Source: Chryseobacterium pennae
Lineage (GTDB): Bacteria > Bacteroidota > Bacteroidia > Flavobacteriales > Weeksellaceae
Direction of reading: 5' to 3'
DNA length: 64,000 bases
Assembly (NCBI RefSeq): GCF_003385515.1
Contig: NZ_QNVT01000001.1
Coordinates: 124,001 to 188,000 of the forward strand
Shown here: one piece after another, positions 16,041 to 24,314 of the stretch
Position numbering within the stretch: the stretch's first letter is position 1
Layout: each line of letters starts with the position of its first letter
Notes under the pieces: model-generated
What the model was told of the DNA's origin: nothing
What the model saw: only the letters and a program-made list of their open reading frames with translations
Databases searched by the model: none
Program-made: the position numbers and the translations under genes

Positions 16041-17616
16041 CAATTATTAATTTGGAATCTTGAACCACCATCTCTTCCAAACAATTTTCAAGCCATGGAT
16101 AGCCTTCATCGGAAAAGAATACGCTAAAGTTAAAAACTCTTTCCTGCCATGTTTTAGAAGGGTGTACCTCTAAAAACAGATTTTCAAGTCTTTCCAATAA
16201 TTCGTTCTGCTTTATTTTTTCTGCATGTAGAAGACGTTTCTTCATTCTTTTAAATGATTTCAGCTGCCTCACTTCTTCTGCTTTCACCATATTTCCAAAG
16301 GATTTATCTGTAGTTTCAGCAGAAGCTTTCAGCTCTGCAAAGTTGTTGGCCAGAGTCTCTTCTTCTTTATTCAGTAATGCTAAAATAGGATTATCGTTTA
16401 AAATCTTATGATTGGTAATCACTGTAAAATTCTGGAAAAAATCTTCTATTTTAAGATCCAGTTTTTCAATTTTTCCTACTGTTTTCTCCTTCAGGAAAAG
16501 CATAGAGTTTCTTGGGATCAGGATGGGGAAAGGAATATTTACTTTTGAGAAATAATCTTTCAGTTCCAGCCAATACATGATTTCGGCATTTCCTCCGATA
16601 TAAGCCAGATTCGGAAGTACTTTTTCCTGATATACCGGACGCATTAAAGCATTCGGGCTGAATTTTTCCGGATGATTTTCAAGTTCAGCAATGATCTCTT
16701 CTTCGGTAAACTGAATATTTGTATCTACAACAAAATATTTCTGCCCGTTAAAATCTATCCTGTCTCTGGTTTCGGAAAGATAAAAAAGATTAATCTCACG
16801 GGGATTTACCTGTACCTTTCCATATTTCTCAGTCAGGAACTCTACTTTATCTCTCGAAGTTTTCTGTAAACTGAAATGAAGCAGCTCATCTTTAAAAACC
16901 TCTTTGATCTGCTCTTTTAATTCCTTTGAACCTCCATCCAACATTAATAATCCAAAATTGGAAAAAAGACGGTTTACCAGGATCTGGATAGCTTTTGTCA
17001 AAGTATTTCCCTCCTTATAAGCTTCTTTGAGCATTAAGATCAACTCTGTCCCAAAAACAGAATCCTTAAATTCTTTTTCAAACTCAGAGATAAAATAGGT
17101 ATCATTAATCTGAATTCTCCCTACAGGGCCCCCAGATTTTTCATTGGTTTCATAATAACTATTCTCTGTTTTAAAATGATTGATCTCAGCAAAATCATGA
17201 TCTTCAGAGGCCATCCAATACACCGGAACAAAATTAAAATCCGGAAAAGATTCTTTAAGATAAGTACAGGTCTTTATGGTCTGTAAAATTTTATAGATAA
17301 AGAAAACCGGCCCTGAAAACAGATTCAGCTGATGTCCTGTTGTAATGGTAAAAGTATTGGGTAGTTTCAGATTTTCAAGATTTTCTTTCTGTTTTGAAGA
17401 AAGAGTGAGATCCGACAACTGTTTTTCAAACACATTAGATAATATATTCCTCTGTTCCGAAGAAAAGGAATCTTTTTTTAAATGGATCTGCTGGCTGAAA
17501 TGCTCCACAGAAAATGTTTTGTTTTCAAAACCCTCAATCTTCTGATTCAAAAAGTCTTTTACTAATTGAGGTATGCTTTCTATATCATTAAATGATATTT
17601 TATTAATTGTTTTCAA
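16030..17616 (-). CDS. bshC: Bacillithiol biosynthesis cysteine-adding enzyme BshC
   Basis: Proposed to join cysteine to glucosaminyl-malate in the last step of bacillithiol synthesis, giving the low-molecular-weight thiol used by Firmicutes and many Bacteroidetes. It has 528 residues, the usual length. The characteristic TTGHQLNLFSGPVFFIYKIL is near residue 95, followed by PVYWMASEDHDFAEINHF; a predicted coiled-coil lies at about 415-480 (lysine/glutamate-rich). The gene starts 12 nt after the porin gene stop, so the two are likely cotranscribed. bshA and bshB are not in this window. Confidence 0.95.
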   Translation of the reverse strand: MKTINKISFNDIESIPQLVKDFLNQKIEGFENKTFSVEHFSQQIHLKKDSFSSEQRNILSNVFEKQLSDLTLSSKQKENLENLKLPNTFTITTGHQLNLFSGPVFFIYKILQTIKTCTYLKESFPDFNFVPVYWMASEDHDFAEINHFKTENSYYETNEKSGGPVGRIQINDTYFISEFEKEFKDSVFGTELILMLKEAYKEGNTLTKAIQILVNRLFSNFGLLMLDGGSKELKEQIKEVFKDELLHFSLQKTSRDKVEFLTEKYGKVQVNPREINLFYLSETRDRIDFNGQKYFVVDTNIQFTEEEIIAELENHPEKFSPNALMRPVYQEKVLPNLAYIGGNAEIMYWLELKDYFSKVNIPFPILIPRNSMLFLKEKTVGKIEKLDLKIEDFFQNFTVITNHKILNDNPILALLNKEEETLANNFAELKASAETTDKSFGNMVKAEEVRQLKSFKRMKKRLLHAEKIKQNELLERLENLFLEVHPSKTWQERVFNFSVFFSDEGYPWLENCLEEMVVQDSKLIIVAI

Positions 17617-17628
17617 CCTGTATCGTTT

Positions 17629-19566
17629 TTAGTTGAACAAATACCACAGAATTCCGATATTCAGTCTGAAATCATATACCGGATAATGTGGAAATGCATA
17701 AGCTTTGTTATTTGAAATAAAGGTTCCAATTTGTTGTCCTTCTATGAAAAAGAACATTTTCTTTACCTTCATATTAATATATAGATCAGCAATAGGCTGC
17801 CCTCCAATGGAGAATGAATTTGTACCGGGAAGAACATACTCATTAAGAACAGGGAAATACTCTCTGGAATTAAATTTAGAGAAGTAATACACCTTAAGTC
17901 CTGCCTGAATTTCTGCTGCTTTTTTAAATGCCTGAGTCTGATAGAAGAAGTTTGCTCTCCCTACAAAACCTGGCATTGGAAGCAAATTCTTATTGGTTAA
18001 TGTATTCTGGAAATGCAGTCTTGTATTCAAATGGAATTTACCATAACTGAAAGTGGCATCTCCTCCGATCTGAGAAATATTCAAAGAACTTTCACTCTGT
18101 TTTGGAGCTGCATTATTATCAAAATAGGTATAATTGTCGATTCTGAAGTAATTGGCAAAAAGTTCTGTTTTAAACCATTTCAGATTAATACTTCCTCCAA
18201 GTTCCATTACAGATTGATTCTTGGCATTTTCAAGATAATAATTGAAATTATTATATACCGAAGTATTCAATAAATAGTTGAATGACGGATAAGCGCTTTG
18301 GAAGTTTACTTTTGCATTGACAAAGTAATCTTTTATGGGCTCAAACTTCAGATTGTTTGTTGTTCTCAGATAACTTTTGAACTGGCTTCCGTTTGAGAAT
18401 TCAAGGAATGAGTTCAATTGTACTTTATCCCAAAGTTTCACCTGCAGGTTTCCAACAGCTCCGATTCTGTTTTCTTTAAGCTCCCCAGGAAAAGGAACCC
18501 CATTAAGAGCTACTATATCTCTTATCCCAAGTTTAATCATCTGATAACGTACACCGGCATCTAATCTGAACTTTTCATTATTGAAAACCAAGCTTAAAGC
18601 ATTACTCAGATTGCTGGAATACTTTTTCGTTGTTAAAGGAAATTCATTGACTAAATCTGTAGGGGCCTTATACCAATATTCTTCCAAAGCATTTTGGTTA
18701 TAATAATATTTGTTACCCTGATGGGAAATGGTATGTCTGATACTGAAGGGAAATTTTTCAGCATTGAACGGCGTAAACTGATGACTCAGATAATATCTTC
18801 TGTAGGCATATTGTGAGCTGGTTGAAGCTAAATTAACCTGAGCATTTTGTCTGTTCTTATAATTACTGTCTCCACTTTGAAACAGATTGTCTTCGGTAAT
18901 TCCTCCACTTTCCTGATTGTTGATATTCTGATGAAGGTAGTGAGCGAAAAGTTCATAGTTTCCGCTCTTGGAAACATAATGTCCGGAGAATATGGTATTG
19001 TTGTTTGCAGCAAGGGAGTTTCTGTAAAGCCCTTGTGAGCGAAGCCCCATATATTCAATGGCAAAATTGAATCTTTTCCCGATATTTTGAGTATAGGTAG
19101 AGTTTAGTGCTGCCCCATTTCTCATCGCATTATGATAGATAAATGTTGCAGTAGGTGTTTTTACATCATAGTATTTTACATCGTTAGCACCAAGAATCAT
19201 GTAAGCTTTGTTGGAAGGCAGTAAAGATAAGTTCTGTTCAGCATTCACCTCAAATACCAACGGATTAAATCCTGATCCAATATTGGCAGGTTGTATTCTT
19301 CCGAAGTTGTCTCTATTATTATATTGTGAAAAGATATAAGTCTTATCAAAAGTCATTACAGTATCAAAAACTTTTTTTCCTGAAAACTGGGTCTGGTACT
19401 GATAATCGTTGATGGTAGGTTTAAAAATTTTCAAGGAATCTTTCTTCCCGGAGTCTATGACCAGAGTGTCTTCCGGCTTTTTATCTTGTTGGGTATTTTC
19501 TGCCTTAGCAACCTGTGCATTGGCAATAAAACCGAGGAAAGTGATTATGAAAAGGATATACTTCAT
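17629..19566 (-). CDS. Putative outer-membrane porin, Porin_10-like
   Basis: A 645-residue predicted beta-barrel with a signal peptide ending around FIANAQ (residue ~18). The sequence is made of alternating aromatic strands (FNFAIEYMGLRSQGLYRNSL, YELFAHYLHQN) and ends in a strand finishing LWYLFN, as outer-membrane barrels do. It matches a Bacteroidetes putative-porin family often found beside bshC. The substrate is unknown. A TATTTTTG box sits 17 nt before the start, just downstream of the preceding operon's terminator. Confidence 0.85.
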   Translation of the reverse strand: MKYILFIITFLGFIANAQVAKAENTQQDKKPEDTLVIDSGKKDSLKIFKPTINDYQYQTQFSGKKVFDTVMTFDKTYIFSQYNNRDNFGRIQPANIGSGFNPLVFEVNAEQNLSLLPSNKAYMILGANDVKYYDVKTPTATFIYHNAMRNGAALNSTYTQNIGKRFNFAIEYMGLRSQGLYRNSLAANNNTIFSGHYVSKSGNYELFAHYLHQNINNQESGGITEDNLFQSGDSNYKNRQNAQVNLASTSSQYAYRRYYLSHQFTPFNAEKFPFSIRHTISHQGNKYYYNQNALEEYWYKAPTDLVNEFPLTTKKYSSNLSNALSLVFNNEKFRLDAGVRYQMIKLGIRDIVALNGVPFPGELKENRIGAVGNLQVKLWDKVQLNSFLEFSNGSQFKSYLRTTNNLKFEPIKDYFVNAKVNFQSAYPSFNYLLNTSVYNNFNYYLENAKNQSVMELGGSINLKWFKTELFANYFRIDNYTYFDNNAAPKQSESSLNISQIGGDATFSYGKFHLNTRLHFQNTLTNKNLLPMPGFVGRANFFYQTQAFKKAAEIQAGLKVYYFSKFNSREYFPVLNEYVLPGTNSFSIGGQPIADLYINMKVKKMFFFIEGQQIGTFISNNKAYAFPHYPVYDFRLNIGILWYLFN

Positions 19567-19583
19567 TATTCATTATTGTTCAG

Positions 19584-19591
19584 CAAAAATA
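19584..19591 (-). promoter_or_regulatory. Possible -7 box (TATTTTTG) for the porin-bshC unit
   Basis: An exact TAnnTTTG element between the upstream susD terminator and the porin start. No -33 TTG at standard spacing. Confidence 0.45.
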
Positions 19592-19604
19592 AGAAATAAT
19601 AGTA

Positions 19605-19633
19605 AATAAAAACCCCTGCTGTGAGCAGGGGTT
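19605..19633 (-). terminator. Intrinsic terminator of the second susCD operon
   Basis: AACCCCTGCT-GTG-AGCAGGGGTT (19611-19633) is a perfect 10-bp stem followed by a T-rich tail on the minus strand, 38 nt after the SusD stop. Confidence 0.92.
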
Positions 19634-19671
19634 CTCTATATAATATGTTAAATATTAATATAATCTATAGA

Positions 19672-20859
19672 TTAGTTAGTTAAAAACTCATTAGCATCTA
19701 CAGCTCCCTGAGGGAAAGGCAGTTTATACTTTTCACCTTTAAGCTTAAGATCAGACCATCTTACCCACTCGAAAGATAATTCTACTCTTCTTTCATCATC
19801 CAGAGAAAGACTAGATTTTCTAGCTGCCTGGAACTCAGTAAGCCTGTTAGTATTTCCTGCTTCTGCAGAAATAAGGTACATTTCAGGAATTCTTGAGATT
19901 AAAAGATCTGAATCTTCAGCTCTGGTATATTTATTTGAGAAAATAAAATTCCCTGTTGATGGAGCTTCAGCTATATCAAATAATGACTTTCTTGTATCTG
20001 TTGGCCCTAAAAGCGCTACCAGATTCTTTGACGCAGCAAAGCAGTTCCATGTGTTAGCATCATAGCTCATAATCCATCCCCAAACTCCGTTACCTTCAGC
20101 TAAATTTCCTGCAAGCTTATAGATAACTTCTGAATCATTGTTCTTTGGATTGGCAGAAATACTGAATTTACCACTCTTAATCAAAGCTTCTGCTTCTGCA
20201 CCTGCACTTGCAATATCACCATTCATTCTATAAACTCTTGCAAGAAGAGCCATAGCAGCTTCTTTTGTAGGCTTAAGTCTTGTTTTAATATCAGTTGCAC
20301 TTGCAGATTCTACATTATCTTTTGCATATTTCAGGTCATTGATAATGAAGTTTAATACTTCTTTAGGAGAGGAAGCTTTGATTGGATTAAAATCATAGTT
20401 CTCGTCAACCAAAGGAACTCCTTCATATAAATCATATAATCTTAGGTAAGTTAAAGCTCTTACATATCTTGCTTTTCCTTTTTGAGCATTAGAAGCTGTA
20501 GGAACTTTCAAAATAGTATTTGCTCTACTGATAGCCTTATAAAAATCTTTATAGAAATAACTCAACATTACATCCCCCGGAGGTGTTGCATGATCATAAA
20601 GATACTGAATCTGAAAGAATTGAAATTTAACAGGATCATAGTTATCTCTTGCCATAATTTCCGAAGCCATAATCGCAAAATATCCGTAAGTGTTAGGATT
20701 CATAACAACACTGTATGAACCTATCAATAATTTATCAACATCATCTGAAGATAATGGAGAGTTTGCATCCAATGCAATCTCAGATTTTATATCTAATGCG
20801 TTATCACAAGAACTTAATGTTAATCCAAGTGCTAATAGTAATATGCTTATCTTTTTCAT
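19672..20859 (-). CDS. SusD/RagB-type lipoprotein, short form
   Basis: A 395-residue surface lipoprotein paired with the SusC just upstream. The signal peptide ends in LSSC (about residues 15-18), followed by DNALD. The SusD core is recognisable: KGKARYVRALTYLRLYDLY, KEAAMALLARVYRMNGDI, LISRIPEMYLISAEAG and DDERRVELSFEWVRWSDL. It is about 100 residues shorter than typical SusD proteins, mostly in the C-terminal part. It begins 11 nt after the SusC stop. No degradative enzymes accompany the pair, so the ligand cannot be inferred. Confidence 0.92.
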   Translation of the reverse strand: MKKISILLLALGLTLSSCDNALDIKSEIALDANSPLSSDDVDKLLIGSYSVVMNPNTYGYFAIMASEIMARDNYDPVKFQFFQIQYLYDHATPPGDVMLSYFYKDFYKAISRANTILKVPTASNAQKGKARYVRALTYLRLYDLYEGVPLVDENYDFNPIKASSPKEVLNFIINDLKYAKDNVESASATDIKTRLKPTKEAAMALLARVYRMNGDIASAGAEAEALIKSGKFSISANPKNNDSEVIYKLAGNLAEGNGVWGWIMSYDANTWNCFAASKNLVALLGPTDTRKSLFDIAEAPSTGNFIFSNKYTRAEDSDLLISRIPEMYLISAEAGNTNRLTEFQAARKSSLSLDDERRVELSFEWVRWSDLKLKGEKYKLPFPQGAVDANEFLTN

Positions 20860-20870
20860 TGTAATTCTAA

Positions 20871-23735
20871 TTAAAAATTAATATTCATTCCTATGCTATA
20901 CACTTTTACGTTTGGAATACCATTAGTATCTACTCCTGATGAAATTTTAGAAGTATCAGCAAAACTTTGGTTAACTTTAAGTGATCTGTCATAGTAATAA
21001 GCTTCCGGGTCAACACCTGAATACTTAGTGAATGTGAATGGATTTCTTACCTGAGCGTAAAGTCTCATTGATTTAATGAATTTCAGGTTAGTTTTATCGA
21101 AGTTATATCCTATTGTGATATCAGTAATTCTTAAATAATCAGCATTTTCCAAGAATCTTGTTGACTGCTCATTGTTCCAAGCAGCAACAGCGGATGCCAT
21201 ATGAGGACGAGGTACATTAGTATCTCTATTATCAGGAGTCCAATAATTCATTTGATCAGCAACCATGTTTGGAGAGTAAGAAGGGTATCCTGTAGGAGCC
21301 CCTGCTTCCTGCTTTTGCTTGTACATAGCATAAATTTTCTTCCCAATAGAATATTGTGCGTTGATAGATAAATCTAACTTATCATATGTGAATGTTGTAG
21401 AAAGACCTCCATACATTGGAGCAATACCACCATTGAATACGACTCTGTCATTAGTATCAATTTTTCCATCTCCGTTAACATCTCTATAGATCATATCACC
21501 AGCCTGAACCACTTTTGTTACATTACCAGCCTGATCTTTATATTCGTAACGTTCTTGAGCAATTCCAACTGCATCATATAAATAGAACGAACCTAAAGCC
21601 TCTCCTTCTTTTACGATAGAAACAAATCCTGTTGTAAACTGGCCTGATTTAGTACCAATTTTCTCAACAACGTTTTTGTTGTAAGAGAAGTTCGCTCCAA
21701 AATCCCATTTGAATTTTTCTCCTCTGATGATTTTTGTATCTACACTGATTTCAATCCCTTTATTATTGATTGTTCCAATGTTACTTAACCTATTGCTAAA
21801 TCCTGACTCCTGTCCAATTGGAAGTCTATATAACAAATCACTAGTTGTTTTATTATAGTAGTCAACAGTTAAGTTTACTCTTTTGTTGAACATTGACAAG
21901 TCTAAACCTGCATCAAAAGACTTTCCTTTTTCCCACTTTAAAGTTTCGCTGTTTAATGTTAAAACAGCCATACCTGGCTCCTGGTTTTGGTTCTCTCCTG
22001 AAGAAATTAGCTGCATACCTGCAGAATAAGGGATACCAGTTTGGTTACCTGTAAGACCGTAAGACGCTCTTAACTTAAATTCATTAATGAAAGGAACTTT
22101 GAAAAACTCTTCGTTAGACACTGTCCATCCTAATGACGCAGCAGGGAAGCTACCCCATCTGTATCCATCTCTGAATTTAGAAGAACCATCATATCTTGTT
22201 GAAACCATTAAGTGGTATTTGTTTTCCCAGCTAACCTGAGCTCTTCCAAAGAAAGAGTATAATGCCATGGAATAAATATTCGAATCTCCTTTATTAACAA
22301 TACCAGCAGCAGATAACCAAGGTAAGTCATTTGAAACGAAGTTTTCTCCATAAACTGAAGAATCCTCATAGTCCCATCTCTGGAAAGACTGCCCAACCAT
22401 TACATTCACCTTCAATCTATTGTCAAAGAATCCTTTATCGTAAGCAGCAGTATTTTCTATTAGATAATCTCTGTTATTAGCAGTAAGATATGCTCCATAT
22501 CCCCATGGCTGTCCTTCTCTCTCACCTCTCCTTGTATTTGGAGCATCAAATCTGTTATATCTGCGAGAAGCAATATTTCCACTTAAGGACGTTTTTAAAG
22601 TAATTTCTTTAATAGGATTATAAATTGCAAAGAAATTTGCTCCTACAGTCTGCCATTTGTCAGTTACTTGTCTTTCAAAGCCCCATAATGGATTGTTGTA
22701 ATTAAACCTGTTAATTTTACCATTTGCAGCGTAAGGAGCTAAATTTGGTGGAGCAGCCATTGCATTAGAATAAGGCTGATAAGTATCATTATCGTCAGCT
22801 ACTGGCTTTGCACTTGAATAAGTAAAATATGAATTTACTCCAATTTTAAAATTATCTGCGAACTTTTGTTCAACATTTAATCTTACTCTCGAAATTTCAA
22901 AATCATCACCACGGATAATCCCCTCCTGTCCGATATGACCTGCGGAGAAATACATTTTAGAAGATTCACCACCAGCTGTAAAACTTACTTGGTTATTGGT
23001 TACAGATCCAGTTCTTAGAACAAAGTCCATCCAATCAGTATCAATCCCTGTATTTGGCATTGGAGTAAGTGTCGCCATATTAGCAGGAGGTGCTGCTGTA
23101 CCTGCTGCAATATCATTCAAGTAATTTTGTCTTGCAACATCATGTACCTGCTTATATTGCTGAGCATTAAGCAACCTTGGTCTTTTAATAATCTCCTGAA
23201 TACCATAAGATGTTGAAAAACTAACCGCTGGTTTTCCGTTATATCTACCGCCTTTTGTTTCAACCAATACTACCCCATTGGAAGCTCTGGAACCATAGAT
23301 TGCTGCAGAAGCTGCATCTTTCAGGATTTCCATGCTGCTGATATCTTCTGGAGAAAGGTTTCCTAAAGATTCCTGAGGGACACCATCAATAATGTAAAGT
23401 GGGTTATTGGATGCACTTAATGACCCATTTCCCCTGATGCTGATTTTGGTTTCATTTCCTGATCTACCACCTGTGTTGGCAACTTGTACCCCAGGTGCTT
23501 TTCCTTGTAATGCTAACTCAACAGATGCAACCGGTTTGTCTTGTAAAACATCACTTTTAACCGTTGTAATAGATCCTGATACATCACTTTTCTTCTGCTT
23601 ACCATAACCAACCATCACAACCTCTTCGATCTGAGTTTCTTTGGCAGCAGTATCCTTCTTAACCTTTTGAGCAGAAACAGCATTCCCTATAAAGAATAAT
23701 GCCCCAACGCTCAATACACGTAGTTTAACATTCAT
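20871..23735 (-). CDS. SusC/RagA-type TonB-dependent outer-membrane transporter
   Basis: A 954-residue TonB-dependent transporter. The signal peptide ends around AVSAQ (residue ~23); a TonB-box-like EEVVMVGYG and the plug domain (SIRGNGSLSASNNPLYIIDG, EILKDAASAAIYGSRASNG) follow. The barrel ends VYSIGMNINF. Like the first SusC in the window it lacks the N-terminal carboxypeptidase-like domain. A loop reads DVNGDGKIDTNDR, a calcium-binding-like DxNxDG segment common in this subfamily. It forms an operon with the short SusD. Its promoter carries a palindrome between the -33 and -7 elements, suggesting a DNA-binding regulator encoded elsewhere. Confidence 0.95.
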   Translation of the reverse strand: MNVKLRVLSVGALFFIGNAVSAQKVKKDTAAKETQIEEVVMVGYGKQKKSDVSGSITTVKSDVLQDKPVASVELALQGKAPGVQVANTGGRSGNETKISIRGNGSLSASNNPLYIIDGVPQESLGNLSPEDISSMEILKDAASAAIYGSRASNGVVLVETKGGRYNGKPAVSFSTSYGIQEIIKRPRLLNAQQYKQVHDVARQNYLNDIAAGTAAPPANMATLTPMPNTGIDTDWMDFVLRTGSVTNNQVSFTAGGESSKMYFSAGHIGQEGIIRGDDFEISRVRLNVEQKFADNFKIGVNSYFTYSSAKPVADDNDTYQPYSNAMAAPPNLAPYAANGKINRFNYNNPLWGFERQVTDKWQTVGANFFAIYNPIKEITLKTSLSGNIASRRYNRFDAPNTRRGEREGQPWGYGAYLTANNRDYLIENTAAYDKGFFDNRLKVNVMVGQSFQRWDYEDSSVYGENFVSNDLPWLSAAGIVNKGDSNIYSMALYSFFGRAQVSWENKYHLMVSTRYDGSSKFRDGYRWGSFPAASLGWTVSNEEFFKVPFINEFKLRASYGLTGNQTGIPYSAGMQLISSGENQNQEPGMAVLTLNSETLKWEKGKSFDAGLDLSMFNKRVNLTVDYYNKTTSDLLYRLPIGQESGFSNRLSNIGTINNKGIEISVDTKIIRGEKFKWDFGANFSYNKNVVEKIGTKSGQFTTGFVSIVKEGEALGSFYLYDAVGIAQERYEYKDQAGNVTKVVQAGDMIYRDVNGDGKIDTNDRVVFNGGIAPMYGGLSTTFTYDKLDLSINAQYSIGKKIYAMYKQKQEAGAPTGYPSYSPNMVADQMNYWTPDNRDTNVPRPHMASAVAAWNNEQSTRFLENADYLRITDITIGYNFDKTNLKFIKSMRLYAQVRNPFTFTKYSGVDPEAYYYDRSLKVNQSFADTSKISSGVDTNGIPNVKVYSIGMNINF

Positions 23736-23763
23736 ATTAACAAATTTTAATATATTTTAGTCG

Positions 23764-23794
23764 CAAATATGTTAATAAATATTAACATTAGCAA
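23764..23794 (-). promoter_or_regulatory. Promoter of the second susCD operon with palindromic spacer
   Basis: TTG (23794-23792), a 20-nt spacer, CATATTTG (23771-23764; one mismatch to TAnnTTTG). Most of the spacer is occupied by GTTAAT-AAAT-ATTAAC (23771-23786), a perfect 6-bp inverted repeat that touches the -7 element. This is a good position for a repressor operator. Confidence 0.6.
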
Positions 23795-24265
23795 ATTACA
23801 TATGTACGTCCAGATTGTTTTTCTTTGCAATACCACAAGAAAACACTCCCCAAAACATAATGATTCATAATATTAACCTGTTTTTATTGATCAGAAATCA
23901 AAATAATAGTTTGAAAAAGCATTTTAACAATCAATAATTCGATGAAAAAAAAATTATCTATAATTAATCTAAATTACAATGGTGCTAATTTTCAACCAAA
24001 TAGCTGTTTAAAAGTAAAAAAATCAATCGATTTCAGCACCATATAAAGTTGTATACAGATACTATGATTCCACCCATTTTTACCTATTTGTCTCATAAAT
24101 AACACATATAAACATTCCTCTTTAGTTCAATCCTGCTATCTGTAAAATTGTAATTTTAACATTCAAGTTTTAATTCAGCAATAAAATAAATACCTGAAAA
24201 AAACTCTGCGAAAAGAATCAACTAAGTTTAAAGGAATATGATTTAGATACAGTGAACATAAACAA
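23795..24265. other. Intergenic region between infB and susC, with a distant inverted repeat
   Basis: AT-rich and without coding potential. ATGGTGCT (23979-23986) and AGCACCAT (24035-24042) form a perfect 8-bp inverted repeat with 48 nt between them. Nothing else is recognisable. Confidence 0.45.
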
Positions 24266-24295
24266 AAATAAGCCGTCTCAATGAGACGGCTTATT
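24266..24295. terminator. Intrinsic terminator of the rimP-nusA-infB operon
   Basis: AAATAAGCCGTCTC and GAGACGGCTTATTT pair perfectly around AT. The symmetrical A/T flanks allow termination on either strand; on the minus strand it closes the infB transcript 19 nt after the stop. Confidence 0.9.
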
Positions 24296-24314
24296 TTATA
24301 TATTTATCTGAATA

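Noticed and set aside
24017..24034. AAATC/GATTT hairpin followed by T-run on the minus strand
   Set aside because: The stem is five AT-rich pairs and no transcript is predicted there.
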